DNA of 64,000 nucleotides from Mycobacterium bohemicum DSM 44277 (GCF_001053185.1 NZ_CSTD01000003.1:173976-237975); one strand, 5' to 3'. Counted from the first letter of the stretch, positions 11,757 to 21,337 are shown. Made by a program: numbers and translations. Notes: generated from the sequence alone by a model not told the origin.

Positions 11757-12764
11757 GTGAGCACTCCGGCGACAGTGGTGGCGGGCGTGGACTTCGGAGA
11801 CGTCGCGTTCGCCGAGGACGTCCGCGCCGGTGTCGCGCGGATCGAGCAGCTGATGGACACCGAGCTGCGCAGCTCGGACGAGGTGATGACCGAGTCGCTG
11901 ATGCATCTGTTCATGGCCGGCGGCAAGCGGTTCCGGCCGCTGTTCACGGTGTTGTCGGCGCAGATCGGGCCCAGCCCGGACGCCACCGAGGTCACCATTG
12001 CGGGTGCGGTCATCGAACTGGTGCATCTGGCGACGCTCTACCACGACGACGTGATGGACGAGGCGGAGGTCCGCCGAGGCACACCGACCGCCAATGTCCG
12101 CTGGAGCAACAACGTCGCGATCCTGGCCGGCGACTACCTGTTCGCGACGGCGTCGCGGCTGGTTTCCCGGCTGGGCCCGGACGCGGTGCGGCTGATCGCC
12201 GAGACGTTTGCGCAGCTGGTGACCGGTCAGATGCGCGAGACGCGTGGAATGGCCGAGGGGGCGGACCCCGTCGAGCACTACCTCAAGGTGATCTACGAGA
12301 AGACCGCCTGCCTGATCGGGGCGGCCGGCCGGTTCGGCGCGATGTTCTCCGGCTGCGACACCGACCAGGTCGAGCGGCTGGCCCGGCTCGGCGGCATCGT
12401 CGGCACCGCGTTCCAGATCGCCGACGACATCATCGACATCGACAGCGACTCACGCGAGTCCGGCAAGCTTCCCGGCACCGACGTGCGCGAGGGGGTGCTG
12501 ACGCTCCCGATGGTTTACGCCCTGCGCGAACCCGGGCCCGAGGCGGCGCGGCTGCGCGAGCTGCTGGGGGGGCCGATCCACGACGAGGACGCCGTCACCG
12601 AGGCCTTGACGCTGCTGCGGGCGTCGCCGGGCATGACCAAGGCCAAGCAGTTCCTGGCCGAGTATGCCGGCCAGGCGCGTCAGGAGCTGGCCGTCCTGCC
12701 CGACGCCCCCGGCCGACGGGCGCTGCAGACGCTGGTCGACTACACGGTGAGCCGCCACGGCTAG
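11757..12764 (+). CDS. grcC1: Polyprenyl diphosphate synthase GrcC1
   Basis: A 335-residue trans-prenyltransferase that extends isoprenoid chains, probably for the menaquinone side chain (Rv0562). Both aspartate-rich motifs are intact: LYHDDVMDEAEVRRG and ADDIIDID. GKRFRPLFT is the substrate-binding lysine/arginine region. GTG 11757 matches the family N-terminus (STPATVVAGVD); in-frame ATGs at 11733 and 11745 would add eight or four residues. It diverges from menJ. Confidence 0.92.
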   Translation: MSTPATVVAGVDFGDVAFAEDVRAGVARIEQLMDTELRSSDEVMTESLMHLFMAGGKRFRPLFTVLSAQIGPSPDATEVTIAGAVIELVHLATLYHDDVMDEAEVRRGTPTANVRWSNNVAILAGDYLFATASRLVSRLGPDAVRLIAETFAQLVTGQMRETRGMAEGADPVEHYLKVIYEKTACLIGAAGRFGAMFSGCDTDQVERLARLGGIVGTAFQIADDIIDIDSDSRESGKLPGTDVREGVLTLPMVYALREPGPEAARLRELLGGPIHDEDAVTEALTLLRASPGMTKAKQFLAEYAGQARQELAVLPDAPGRRALQTLVDYTVSRHG

Positions 12765-12846
12765 CGGCGTGTGGAACCACGGCCGCGGTTTCAGACGTTC
12801 AATGAGCGTTCGATGAGCGCTAGCAAGCTCCCGTAGGAGGACACCG

Positions 12847-13713
12847 ATGACCTGGCATCCCCATGCCAACAGGCTGAAGACCTTCGCCCTGTTGGTCGGC
12901 ATGTCCGCGTTGATCGTGTTCGTCGGCTCGCTGTTCGGCAGGACGGCCATGTTCATCGCGGTGCTGTTCGCCCTCGGCATGAACGTCTACACGTACTACA
13001 ACAGCGACAAGCTCGCGCTGCGCGCGATGCACGCGCAGCCGGTCTCCGAGCTGCAGGCCCCGGTGATGTACCGGATCGTTCGCGAGCTGGCCACCGCCGC
13101 GCACCAGCCGATGCCGCGGCTGTACATCAGCGACACCAACGCGCCGAACGCGTTTGCCACCGGCCGCAATCCGCGCAACGCCGCGGTCTGCTGCACCACG
13201 GGCATCCTGCAGATCCTCGACGAGCGCGAGCTGCGGGCCGTGCTGGGGCACGAGCTTTCCCACGTCTACAACCGCGACATCCTGATCTCCTGCGTCGCCG
13301 GGGCGATGGCGTCGGTGATCACCGCCCTGGCCAACATGGCGATGTGGGCGGGGATGTTCGGCAACAGCCGCGACGAAGAGAATCCCATTGCGCTGCTGCT
13401 GGTTGCGCTGCTGGGTCCGGTTGCGGCCACGGTGGTGCGGCTGGCGGTGTCGCGCTCGCGCGAGTACCAGGCCGACGAGTCCGGCGCCGAGCTGACCGGC
13501 GACCCGCTGGCCTTGGCGTCGGCGCTGCGCAAGATCTCCGGCGGGGTGCAGCTGGCGCCGCTGCCGCCGGAGCCGCAGCTGGCCAGCCAGGCGCACTTGA
13601 TGATCGCCAACCCGTTTCGCGCGGGCGAGCGGATGGGTGCGCTGTTTTCGACGCACCCACCGATCGAGGACCGCATCCGCCGGCTGGAGCAGATGGCGCG
13701 GGGCGGGCTCTGA
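12847..13713 (+). CDS. htpX: Membrane zinc metalloprotease HtpX
   Basis: A 288-residue M48 membrane protease that degrades damaged membrane proteins. The zinc motif HELSH is at residues 135-139, and the third ligand lies in SREYQADE. Two N-terminal TM segments (residues 10-45) and two more after the zinc motif give the usual topology. A strong TAGGAGG ribosome site (12834-12840) precedes ATG 12847. It follows grcC1 by 82 bases, as in M. tuberculosis (Rv0563). Confidence 0.94.
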   Translation: MTWHPHANRLKTFALLVGMSALIVFVGSLFGRTAMFIAVLFALGMNVYTYYNSDKLALRAMHAQPVSELQAPVMYRIVRELATAAHQPMPRLYISDTNAPNAFATGRNPRNAAVCCTTGILQILDERELRAVLGHELSHVYNRDILISCVAGAMASVITALANMAMWAGMFGNSRDEENPIALLLVALLGPVAATVVRLAVSRSREYQADESGAELTGDPLALASALRKISGGVQLAPLPPEPQLASQAHLMIANPFRAGERMGALFSTHPPIEDRIRRLEQMARGGL

Positions 13714-13747
13714 TCGCGCCCGTGCTGTCGGATCTGCTGTGCAGCTC

Positions 13748-15289
13748 TCAGGACGCCAGCCGAGCGGCTCCTTCGGGCTTTCCGGCTTCGGCTGAACGGC
13801 GTGGCCCGATCACGGCGCGGTGACCCGGCGATGCCTCGCCCTCGATCGCGACCGTGCCGCCCGTCGCGCAATGCCGACGCCGCCAATCGGTGATCGCCTG
13901 GTGTGCGGCGTGGTCGAGGTAGTTGACCGAAATCGTCACGGTGGCAGCCGTTCCCGCCGGCACCGACGCCAGCACGCGGGTCAGCCGCGGCAGCGCCAGG
14001 AAGGTGCATGCCGGGCCGTCGATGGCCACGTGCCATCCGCCGGCCGTGGGCCCGGCCTCGACCCGGGCCCGGATCACCCGCCAGCCCGTCAGGGCGATCG
14101 CCAACGCGAGCCCGATGAGCACGCCGTGCAGCAGGTTGAGGAAGACGACGCTGACGGCCGTCACGATGTACACGGCGAGATCCCCGTGTTTGGAAGCCGT
14201 TTCGATGTGGGCGGGCTTGAGAAGCTGGAGGCCGACGACGATCAGCAGACCGGCCAGCGCCGCGGTCGGGATCTCTTCGGCCAACTCCGCGAACGGAACC
14301 GTGAACAACAGGATCCACAGACCGTGCATGATCGACGAGGCGCGCGAGCGCGCGCCGGCGTTCACATTGGTTGAGCTGCGCACGATTACGCCGGTGACCG
14401 GCAGCCCGCCGATGGTCCCCGAGACGATGTTGGCGGCGCCCTGTCCGAGCAGCTCACGGTTGAAGTCGGTGCGCGGGCCGTTGTGCATCCGGTCCACCGA
14501 CACCGCCGAAAGCAGGCTCTCCACACTGGCGATCAGCGCCACGGTCAGCACGCCCGTTGCGATCCCGCCCCAGTTGCCGTCGGGAATGTCGGGCAGCCTT
14601 AGCGCCTCCAACGGCGAACCGTCGAGGTCGACCCGCCGCACATGAAACGGCAGAACCACCGAGACGACGGTGACCCCCACGATCGCGGCCAATGGACCCG
14701 GGACGAACCGCAACCCGGCCGGAACCCAGCGCCACGCGACGAGGATGACGATCACCAGCGCGCCGAGCAGCACCCCGGGCCGATGTGCGCCGACGATCTG
14801 ACCGGGCAGCTCGATAACGTTATGCCAGGCCGTGCTTTTCGACTTGCCGCCCAGCAGCACGTGCGCCTGCTGCAGCGCGATCGTGACGCCGATGCCCGCC
14901 AGCATGGCGTGCACGACGACCGGCGAGATCGCGAGGGCGGCCCGCGCCACCCGGCTGAGCCCCAACAGAACCTGCACAACACCCGCGGCGGTGGTGATCA
15001 AACACGTTACGCCCCAACCGAAGTCGGCGACCAGACCGGCGACGACGACGGTCAGGCCGGCCGCCGGGCCGCTGACCTGCAGGGGTGATCCGCCGACCGC
15101 TCCCACGACGATGCCACCGACGATCGCGGCGATCAGGCCCGCGAGCACCGGGGCATTGGATGCCAGCGCGATGCCCAGCGACAACGGGAGCGCGACCAGG
15201 AACACGACGAGCGACGAAGGAAGGTCGCGCCGGACGAGTGATCGCACCCACTCGGCCCGCAAAGCCCTGCGATCGGCGGTGTTCTGCAT
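13748..15289 (-). CDS. SulP-family inorganic anion transporter
   Basis: A 513-residue SLC26/SulP permease with 10 or more TM segments. The conserved N-terminal segment is FLVALPLSLGIALASNAPVLAG, with SGPAAGLTVVVAG after it. The C-terminal 90 residues look like a short STAS domain. Sulfate or bicarbonate are likely substrates. ATG 15289 was chosen because GAGGGAAG precedes it by 7 bases; an in-frame start 120 bases upstream lacks this. It sits between htpX and gpsA, which are neighbours in M. tuberculosis, so this is an addition to the locus. Confidence 0.88.
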   Translation of the reverse strand: MQNTADRRALRAEWVRSLVRRDLPSSLVVFLVALPLSLGIALASNAPVLAGLIAAIVGGIVVGAVGGSPLQVSGPAAGLTVVVAGLVADFGWGVTCLITTAAGVVQVLLGLSRVARAALAISPVVVHAMLAGIGVTIALQQAHVLLGGKSKSTAWHNVIELPGQIVGAHRPGVLLGALVIVILVAWRWVPAGLRFVPGPLAAIVGVTVVSVVLPFHVRRVDLDGSPLEALRLPDIPDGNWGGIATGVLTVALIASVESLLSAVSVDRMHNGPRTDFNRELLGQGAANIVSGTIGGLPVTGVIVRSSTNVNAGARSRASSIMHGLWILLFTVPFAELAEEIPTAALAGLLIVVGLQLLKPAHIETASKHGDLAVYIVTAVSVVFLNLLHGVLIGLALAIALTGWRVIRARVEAGPTAGGWHVAIDGPACTFLALPRLTRVLASVPAGTAATVTISVNYLDHAAHQAITDWRRRHCATGGTVAIEGEASPGHRAVIGPRRSAEAGKPEGAARLAS

Positions 15290-15510
15290 CGGCTGCTTCC
15301 CTCGTCGGCTGCGGGATGTTCCGATATCCGGCCCGGTATCGCGTTCGGTGACCTCGGCGTAACTGGTTGGCGCACAGCAGATTACGACTGCAGAAGCCAA
15401 GTTTTCCAAGCCCGGCTACCGTTTTGACGGTATTGTGCCGTCGGGGCACGGTCAAGCCGGCGAACAAGGCCCATATCGAATGCAAATATTCGCCGAAGGC
15501 CGACAGCCGG

Positions 15511-16536
15511 TCAGAAACCCGAGCCGTACACCTCGTGGCCCGGGACCTCGACCATCAGGCCGCGGTAGGCCTGTTCGACGGTCGAGCCGTGGTTGATCAC
15601 GGCATCGACCTCGCGTGCGATCGGCATGTTCAGCCCGAACTCGTTGGCGAACTCCATGATGACGCTGGCGGCCTTGACACCCTCGGCGACCTGGCTCATC
15701 GACCCGATGATCTCGTCGATCGGCTTGCCGGCGCCCAGCTGCTCCCCGACGTGGCGGTTGCGGCTGCGCTGGCTGGTGCACGTCACGATCAGGTCGCCCA
15801 GGCCGGCCAGTCCGGGGAAGGTTTCGGGGTTCCCACCCATCGCCACGCCGAGCTTCGTCATCTCCCGCAGCGCGCGCGCGATCACCAGCGCGCGGGTGTT
15901 CTCTCCGATGCCCAGCGAATAACCCATCCCGACGGAGATCGCGTAGACGTTCTTCAGCGCGCCGGCCATCTCGACGCCCACGACGTCGTCGGTGGTGTAC
16001 ACGCGAAAGCGGCGGGTTCGGAACAACTCCGAGAGCCGGGTCGCCAGGTGTTGGTCGGGCATGGCCAGCACTGCCGCGGCGGCGTAGCCCTCGCCCACCT
16101 CGCGCGCGATGTTGGGTCCGGCCAGGATGCCCGCGGGGTGGCCCGGCAGTATCTCCTCGATGATCTGCGACATCCGCATGTTGGTGCCCTGCTCGAGGCC
16201 CTTGACCAGCGACACCACCGGAACCCACGGACGCAGTTCCCGGGCCAGCTCGGTCAGCACCCCGCGGAAGCCGTGCGAGGGCACGCCCATGACGACCACG
16301 TCGGCGCAATGCGCGGCCTCGGCGAAGTCGGTGGTGGCGCGCAGCGTGTCGCTCAGAATGACGTCGTTGCCCAGGTAGCGGCTGTTGCGGTGATGCTCGT
16401 TGATGTCCTTGGCGGTCTCCTCGGAGCGCACCCACTGCAGGGTGGGTCCCCGGCGGGCGCAGATCGAGGCCACGGTGGTTCCCCAGGAACCGCCACCGAG
16501 CACGACGACGTGGGGTTCGCGCTTCTCAGCTGCCAT
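15511..16536 (-). CDS. gpsA: NAD(P)H-dependent glycerol-3-phosphate dehydrogenase
   Basis: A 341-residue enzyme that reduces dihydroxyacetone phosphate to sn-glycerol-3-phosphate for phospholipid synthesis (GpdA1, Rv0564c). The N-terminal nucleotide fold has VVVLGGGSWGTTVASICARR. The catalytic lysine lies in GALKNVYAISVGMGYSLG, and the C-terminal domain has GLAGLGDLIVTCTSQRSRN. ATG 16536 gives the family-length protein. The gene stands alone, with about 220 bases before the SulP gene and a divergent protease on the other side. Confidence 0.94.
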   Translation of the reverse strand: MAAEKREPHVVVLGGGSWGTTVASICARRGPTLQWVRSEETAKDINEHHRNSRYLGNDVILSDTLRATTDFAEAAHCADVVVMGVPSHGFRGVLTELARELRPWVPVVSLVKGLEQGTNMRMSQIIEEILPGHPAGILAGPNIAREVGEGYAAAAVLAMPDQHLATRLSELFRTRRFRVYTTDDVVGVEMAGALKNVYAISVGMGYSLGIGENTRALVIARALREMTKLGVAMGGNPETFPGLAGLGDLIVTCTSQRSRNRHVGEQLGAGKPIDEIIGSMSQVAEGVKAASVIMEFANEFGLNMPIAREVDAVINHGSTVEQAYRGLMVEVPGHEVYGSGF

Positions 16537-16683
16537 GGCGATCAGCGTATTGCCGCCGCTTGAGATTGAGAAGCTCCCCGGGTCCCGAGTCCAAACCAAT
16601 GACCTCGCGCCAGGGGACTTCGGTCCCTACCCGCGCCGCGCGCCGTCGCGGATCGTCGAGGGTGGATCCAACAAGGAGGACTC

Positions 16684-18153
16684 ATGCGCATACGCGCTGG
16701 TTGCGGCCGGGCGTTGGCGCTGGTGTGCGCGGCGTTGATTGCCGCACCCGTGGCGATGCTGGGCGGGTCACCGGGCGTCGCGTCGGCCAACAACGGTCGT
16801 CCGCAGGCCAACCCGGAGGAAAGGGCGGCGGCCATGATCCGGCCGGCCGTGATGTATCTGTCGGGCCAGGGCTATGGCGGGGTCCTTCTGCCCAATGGCC
16901 AGGTCCTCTCCCAGTTCGGGCAGGGCACGAACATGCCCTTCATCGCGACCTGGAGCTGCACGGCGTTCGTCGTCAATCCCGACGGGTGGGTGGCCACGGC
17001 GGGGCACTGCGTCGACCCCGAAAGCGTCAAGGTGCTGATCCTCAAGCGCGCCGCCACCGAGTACATCAGTCAGTTCCCGGACGCCCCCGAATCCCAAAGC
17101 CCCGCGGCCGCGCTGGACTGGCTCGTCAAGAACGCGCGGGTGGTGGGCGACAACGTCGATCAGGGCCCGGAGGTCGGCCTCTCGCTGCTGTACGGCAGCG
17201 GCACGACCGTGGCCGGCAAGCTGGCCGCCAGCGTCGTGGACTTCCGTCCCCTGGGCAAGGGCGACGTCGCACTGCTCAAGCTGGACAAGCACAACCTGCC
17301 GTCGTCCGAGCTGGCCACCGACGCCGACGTCAGCATCGGCACCTCGGTGCTGGCGGTGGGATACGCGCAGAGCACCAAGAACATCACCGGTCCCTCGCTG
17401 GACCCGACGAACAAGAGCGGCAAGGTCAGCAAGAAGTCGGACCTGGGCGCGGCCCCCGAGTACGAGATCGACGCCGCGGTCACCGACGGCATGAGCGGTG
17501 GACCCACCGTCGACCTCAGCGGCAAGGTGGTCGGCGTCAACAGCTTCGGGCCCGTGGGCGAGCCACAGCCGTTCAACTTCATCGCGCCCGCGGACAGCCT
17601 GGCGGCGATCATGGCGGGCAAGGGCGTCAAGCCCCGTCTCGGACCCGCCGACGTGCTCTATCGAAAAGGGCTGGGCCACTACTTCTCCGGCCACTACACC
17701 GAGGCGATCGACGAATTCGACCAGGCCTTGGCGATGTCGCCCGACTATCCCGGGCTGCTGGATCTGAAGACGAACGCGGTGAACCTGCGCCAGCAGTACG
17801 GCGACGTCACGCTGCTTCGGGGCGCCCGGCTGTTGTGGTACGTCGTCGGGGGCGTCGCGCTGGTGCTCGGCCTCGGCGCCGGGCTGACGGCCGCGATCAC
17901 GCGCAGCCGCGGGTATCGGCACGGCCCGGCGACAGACGCCGGCCTGCGGCTGGTTGCGGGGCCGCCCACCGATACCGCGAAGCCGGCCCGCGCGGGCCTG
18001 AAAACCGGTGCCGCCCGGCTCATCGGCCTGGCCCCCGCGCCCGAGCCGTCGGCCGGACCGCACTTCTGCTCGGGCTGTGGGGCCCAACACCATCCGGACG
18101 AGAAGTTCTGCCCCAGCTGCGGGAAGCGGATCGTTCCCGGTGAATCGGCCTGA
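16684..18153 (+). CDS. Exported trypsin-like serine protease with TM and zinc ribbon
   Basis: A 489-residue protein. A signal peptide spans residues 1-36 (cleavage near VASANN). The protease domain has a full triad: His108 in TAGHC, Asp194 in GKGDVALLKL and Ser271 in DGMSGGP. A TPR-like helical pair follows (about 322-356), then a TM segment near 381-405 and a C-terminal zinc ribbon (Cys462, Cys465, Cys476, Cys479). With an exported protease, the ribbon would be cytoplasmic, giving a transmembrane protease-sensor layout. ATG 16684 has an AAGGAGGA ribosome site. It diverges from gpsA. Confidence 0.87.
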   Translation: MRIRAGCGRALALVCAALIAAPVAMLGGSPGVASANNGRPQANPEERAAAMIRPAVMYLSGQGYGGVLLPNGQVLSQFGQGTNMPFIATWSCTAFVVNPDGWVATAGHCVDPESVKVLILKRAATEYISQFPDAPESQSPAAALDWLVKNARVVGDNVDQGPEVGLSLLYGSGTTVAGKLAASVVDFRPLGKGDVALLKLDKHNLPSSELATDADVSIGTSVLAVGYAQSTKNITGPSLDPTNKSGKVSKKSDLGAAPEYEIDAAVTDGMSGGPTVDLSGKVVGVNSFGPVGEPQPFNFIAPADSLAAIMAGKGVKPRLGPADVLYRKGLGHYFSGHYTEAIDEFDQALAMSPDYPGLLDLKTNAVNLRQQYGDVTLLRGARLLWYVVGGVALVLGLGAGLTAAITRSRGYRHGPATDAGLRLVAGPPTDTAKPARAGLKTGAARLIGLAPAPEPSAGPHFCSGCGAQHHPDEKFCPSCGKRIVPGESA

Positions 18154-18198
18154 TTGCTAACGGGTTTCGCCTCAGACTAACCCGGGACTAACCCGGGA

Positions 18199-19686
18199 TT
18201 AACCCGCCAGCGCCGCCCGGTCGGCGGCCCTGCCGAACACCATCGACTCCTCGATGCGGTCGAACCGGTAGTCGATAGCATCGGCCAGGTAGTTCTGGCG
18301 GACGTTCCACGGCCGCTTGGTGCCGGACTTGGGCAGCGCATGCAGCGACCGCAACACGTAGCCGGCGTTGATGTCCCACGACGGCTTCTCGGTCAGCGGC
18401 TCGTCCCCGCGGTGCGGGTAGGCGTGGGTATAGCTGTGAGCGGCCATGTGCGCCAGCAGCTTAGCGGTGGCCCGCGCGGTGATGTCGGCGCGCAGGGTCC
18501 ACGACGCGTTGGTGTACCCGACGCACCAGAACAGGTTGGGCACTTCTTCGAGCATGTGCGCCTTGTACACGAACCGCTCGGTGGGATCGATCTTCTCGCC
18601 GTCCAGGGCGATGGCGGCGCCACCGAGCGCCTGCAGTTGCAGGCCCGTGGCGGTGACGATGATGTCGGCGTCGAGGTGTCCGCCGGACTCGAGCGCGATG
18701 CCGGTGGCATCGACGTGGTCGATGTGGTCGGTGACCACGTCGGCGCGGCCATCGCTGATCGCCTGGTACAGGTCGGCGTCGGGGATCAGGCACATCCGCT
18801 GATCCCAGGGGTTGTAGCGCGGCTTGAAGTGGACGTCGACGGCGTATCCGGGCGGCAGGCTGCTGATCGCGATGCGCCGCAGCAGCCAGCGCACCGCGCG
18901 GGGGGCCTTGCGGGAGAAGAAGAAGAACACCGCCTCGGTCAGCGCGCTGTACATCCGGACCACCAGGTGGGCGGGCTTGCGGGGCAACAACTTACGCGCG
19001 ACGGCGGCGACCTTGCCGTACTTGGACGCCGAGATCAGATAGGTCGGCGAGCGCTGCAGCATGGTCACCTTCGCGGCCCGCTCCGACAGCGACGGGAGCA
19101 GGGTGACCGCGGTCGCGCCGCTGCCGATGACGACGATCTTCTTGCCGGCGTAGTCCAGGTCCTCGGGCCAGTGTTGGGGGTGCACGACGGTGCCCGCGAA
19201 CTCCTGGATGCCGGGGAAGTCGGGGGTGTAGCCCTCGTCGTAGTTGTAGTAGCCGCTGGCGAAGAACAGGAACCGGCCCCGGCAGGTGGTCGTGGCGCCG
19301 TGCCGGTCGAACGTGACCGTCCAGGTGTCGGTGGAGGAGTCCCAGTCCGCCGAGCGGACGTGGCTGTCGAATTGGATGTGGCGGTCGATGCCATACTTGG
19401 CGGCCGTGGCGCTCAGGTACTCGCGGATGTGTTCGCCGTCGGCGACACCCTCCCTTCGCGTCCACGGCTCGAACGGGAGACTAAGCGTGAAGATGCTGCT
19501 GTCCGAGCGAACCCCGGGGTAGCGGAACAGGTCCCACGTTCCGCCGATGCGCTCGCGCCGCTCGAGGATGGTGTAGCTCACTCCCGGGTTGCGCTCGGTG
19601 ATCCGGTAGGCCGCGTCGATGCCGGAGATGCCGGCGCCGACGATGATGACGTCGAAGCTCTGGGTCTCCTGGGGCGTCACCGTCAT
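18199..19686 (-). CDS. FAD-dependent Baeyer-Villiger-type monooxygenase
   Basis: A 495-residue flavin monooxygenase of the EthA/MymA type, matching Rv0565c by position. The FAD motif VIIVGAGISGIDAAYRI is at the N-terminus and the NADPH motif KIVVIGSGATAVTLLPSL near residue 190. FPGIQEFAGTVVHPQHWPED contains the BVMO fingerprint (F-x-G-x-x-x-H-x-x-x-W-P). Such enzymes oxygenate ketones or thioamides, and EthA-type members activate thioamide prodrugs. It is convergent with the protease gene. Confidence 0.9.
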   Translation of the reverse strand: MTVTPQETQSFDVIIVGAGISGIDAAYRITERNPGVSYTILERRERIGGTWDLFRYPGVRSDSSIFTLSLPFEPWTRREGVADGEHIREYLSATAAKYGIDRHIQFDSHVRSADWDSSTDTWTVTFDRHGATTTCRGRFLFFASGYYNYDEGYTPDFPGIQEFAGTVVHPQHWPEDLDYAGKKIVVIGSGATAVTLLPSLSERAAKVTMLQRSPTYLISASKYGKVAAVARKLLPRKPAHLVVRMYSALTEAVFFFFSRKAPRAVRWLLRRIAISSLPPGYAVDVHFKPRYNPWDQRMCLIPDADLYQAISDGRADVVTDHIDHVDATGIALESGGHLDADIIVTATGLQLQALGGAAIALDGEKIDPTERFVYKAHMLEEVPNLFWCVGYTNASWTLRADITARATAKLLAHMAAHSYTHAYPHRGDEPLTEKPSWDINAGYVLRSLHALPKSGTKRPWNVRQNYLADAIDYRFDRIEESMVFGRAADRAALAG

Positions 19687-19741
19687 TGTGAACCTCGCTT
19701 ACCTGTGTGCTCTGGTCGCTGCGCGCCTCGTCGGCGGCCGC

Positions 19742-20233
19742 CTACCGATAGTTGACGAACTGCAGCGCCACGTCCAGATCGGCTTGCTTCAGCATCGCGA
19801 TGACGGCCTGCAGATCGTCGCGCTTCTTGCTGCTGACCCGGATCTCGTCGCCCTGGATCTGCGTCTTGACGCCCTTGGGGCCCTCGTCGCGGATGAGCTT
19901 GGTGATCTTCTTGGCGTTCTCGCTGCTGATGCCCTGCTTGAGGGTGCCGCTGACCTTGTAGGTCTTGCCGGAGGCCTGCGGCTCGCCCGCGTCGAACGCC
20001 TTCATCGAGATGTCGCGGCGGATCAGCTTCTCCTTGAAGACGTCGACCGCGGCCTTGACCCGCTCCTCGGTGGAAGAGATCAGCTCGATAGCCTCCTCGC
20101 CCTTCCACGCGATCGTGGTGTCGGTGCCCCGGAAGTCGAAGCGGGTGGCCAGCTCCTTGGCGGCCTGGTTGAGCGCGTTGTCGACCTCCTGGCGGTCGAC
20201 TTTGCTGACGATGTCGAACGATGAGTCCGCCAC
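19742..20233 (-). CDS. YajQ-family nucleotide-binding protein
   Basis: A 163-residue UPF0234/YajQ protein (Rv0566c). The start [20 protein letters not shown], the middle [18 protein letters not shown] and the ending ALQFVNYR are all typical. The family forms two ferredoxin-like domains and binds nucleic acid or cyclic di-GMP in other bacteria; its role in mycobacteria is not settled. It lies 69 bases from tRNA-Tyr on the opposite strand, as in M. tuberculosis. Confidence 0.93.
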   Translation of the reverse strand: MADSSFDIVSKVDRQEVDNALNQAAKELATRFDFRGTDTTIAWKGEEAIELISSTEERVKAAVDVFKEKLIRRDISMKAFDAGEPQASGKTYKVSGTLKQGISSENAKKITKLIRDEGPKGVKTQIQGDEIRVSSKKRDDLQAVIAMLKQADLDVALQFVNYR

Positions 20234-20302
20234 TGCATCCGTCCCTTCATCCGGTCCTAGTCGTTTGTGCTTTGTCTACCCCGTCGTTGTAACCTGTCTG
20301 GC

Positions 20303-20386
20303 GGCAGGTTGCCCGAGCGGCCAATGGGAGCGGACTGTAAATCCGTCGCGAAAGCTTCACAGGTTCGAATCCTGTACCTGCCACCA
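20303..20386 (+). tRNA. tyrT: tRNA-Tyr (GTA)
   Basis: The acceptor stem GGCAGGT (20303-20309) pairs with ACCTGCC (20376-20382), followed by A and an encoded CCA. The anticodon arm has GTA at 20337-20339 in the loop CTGTAAA. A long variable arm, as expected for bacterial tRNA-Tyr, precedes the T arm AGGTTCGAATCCT. The CCA is immediately followed by CCA again. The 3' end is the likely attachment site of the adjacent island. Confidence 0.96.
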
Positions 20387-20389
20387 CCA
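20380..20389 (+). repeat. Candidate attachment site, left (tRNA 3' end)
   Basis: GCCACCACCA at the 3' end of tRNA-Tyr (20380-20389) recurs at 23814-23823, where a truncated HTH gene meets the flank of tetR. The two copies bracket a 3.4 kb lower-GC segment that starts with an integrase remnant. A 10-bp CCA-rich match could be chance, so this is only a candidate. Confidence 0.4.
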
Positions 20390-20391
20390 GG

Positions 20392-20487
20392 TCAGGGGAT
20401 ATTTGTCCCGACCGAACGCGCCTTACGCGGGCCTACCGTCCGCAGTGCGTCCGCAGCAGTGTCAAACGCGTCCGCGACGGCTAACAA
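20392..20487 (-). pseudogene. C-terminal remnant of a tyrosine integrase
   Basis: Minus-strand codons ending at 20392 read LLAVADAFDTAADALRT plus 14 more residues, then stop. This resembles the extreme C-terminus of actinobacterial phage or ICE tyrosine recombinases, which end in a stretch like D-AVAD-x-x-D. It stops only 5 bases after the CCA of tRNA-Tyr, exactly where an integrase end lies beside its att site. No catalytic residues remain; sequence further upstream in the frame does not look like integrase. The call is from recall of the family and is moderate only. Confidence 0.45.
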
Positions 20488-20707
20488 TTGGGCTGACTGG
20501 GACGGGTTGTACCGCCTCGTCTGGCGAGACTCACGCCGGATCGAGGGTACGAACATCGTCCTGTCAGCGTGCACCCCACAATAGCCCGATGGATCCACCG
20601 ATAGCAGCGGTGCCCATGCCGATGAAGCGGCTTCCATCATGATCGACAAGCTCAGCGACGGCACGGTCCGCTGTTGCCCGGAAGTGGGCGGGCAGGGCGC
20701 CCGAAAT

Positions 20708-21337
20708 CTAGCTAAGGCGCTCATTGCCGTTGGCGACGAGGTTGACGGGTGGGCGGCGCGATGACCAGTACAGAGCCGAAAACGACTGGCTGGGGACGAG
20801 CAGCGACCGGAATCCCGCCGATTGAGTGCCCCAGCTGGTGCACCGACCAGTATGCGGAGCCGTAAAGGCGACCAGCGCAACGCATATCGCCAGGGCAATC
20901 ACGGCGAGGATTTGCGCTGCACCCGCAGTTAAGAAGAGCCAGGTCTTAGTCTTTGTACCGGGCTGCAGGGATTCAATCGTCACGACGTTCGCATACGCGG
21001 CAGCGTTGCGAGCGTCATCGTCGCTATCAGTCCAATGGTCATCGACCATGGCATACAGAGTTCTGGGTTCAACCAGTTTCATGGTCCAAGGGAATCCGGC
21101 GCCGACCGCGCACAGCGCCGAAGCGCACAGGAAAAGGAGCGCGACTACCAGCCATGCCTTCGCGCCGCCGTTGAGCACGAAGTCTTTGCCGCGAAGCACC
21201 GCGATCACGGCGAGCGCTAGAGTGACGAGGCCGACCGCACTGGTCAAAACGGTTGCTGCCCGTGTATTTACAGAATCTCGCCGAGCCAACTCGGCTGCCA
21301 ATTGGGCCTCGATGAACGCGGCGTAAGGTTCACCCAT
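20708..21337 (-). CDS. Orphan three-TM membrane protein
   Basis: A 209-residue protein starting at ATG 21337. An amphipathic helix (YAAFIEAQLAAELARRDSVN) leads into TM1 (about residues 28-50). TM2 lies near 55-80, then comes a 50-residue acidic cytoplasmic helical stretch, then TM3 near 130-155 and a hydrophilic tail. Helix-TM-TM-helix layouts like this occur in SLATT and Pycsar-type TM effectors of phage defence, but no cyclase or sensor gene is beside it. Function is unassigned. It lies 11 bases after a 34-residue ORF, probably in one transcript. Confidence 0.65.
   Translation of the reverse strand: MGEPYAAFIEAQLAAELARRDSVNTRAATVLTSAVGLVTLALAVIAVLRGKDFVLNGGAKAWLVVALLFLCASALCAVGAGFPWTMKLVEPRTLYAMVDDHWTDSDDDARNAAAYANVVTIESLQPGTKTKTWLFLTAGAAQILAVIALAICVALVAFTAPHTGRCTSWGTQSAGFRSLLVPSQSFSALYWSSRRPPVNLVANGNERLS

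Noticed and set aside
12765..12846. Possible hairpin terminator after grcC1
   Set aside because: The arms are imperfect, there is no T run, and htpX follows closely, probably in the same transcript.
15424..15455. Nested inverted repeats (TTGAC/GTCAA and GTGCC/GGCAC) between the SulP and gpsA genes
   Set aside because: The arms are only 5 bp and unevenly spaced; in GC-rich DNA this is weak evidence for an operator or terminator.
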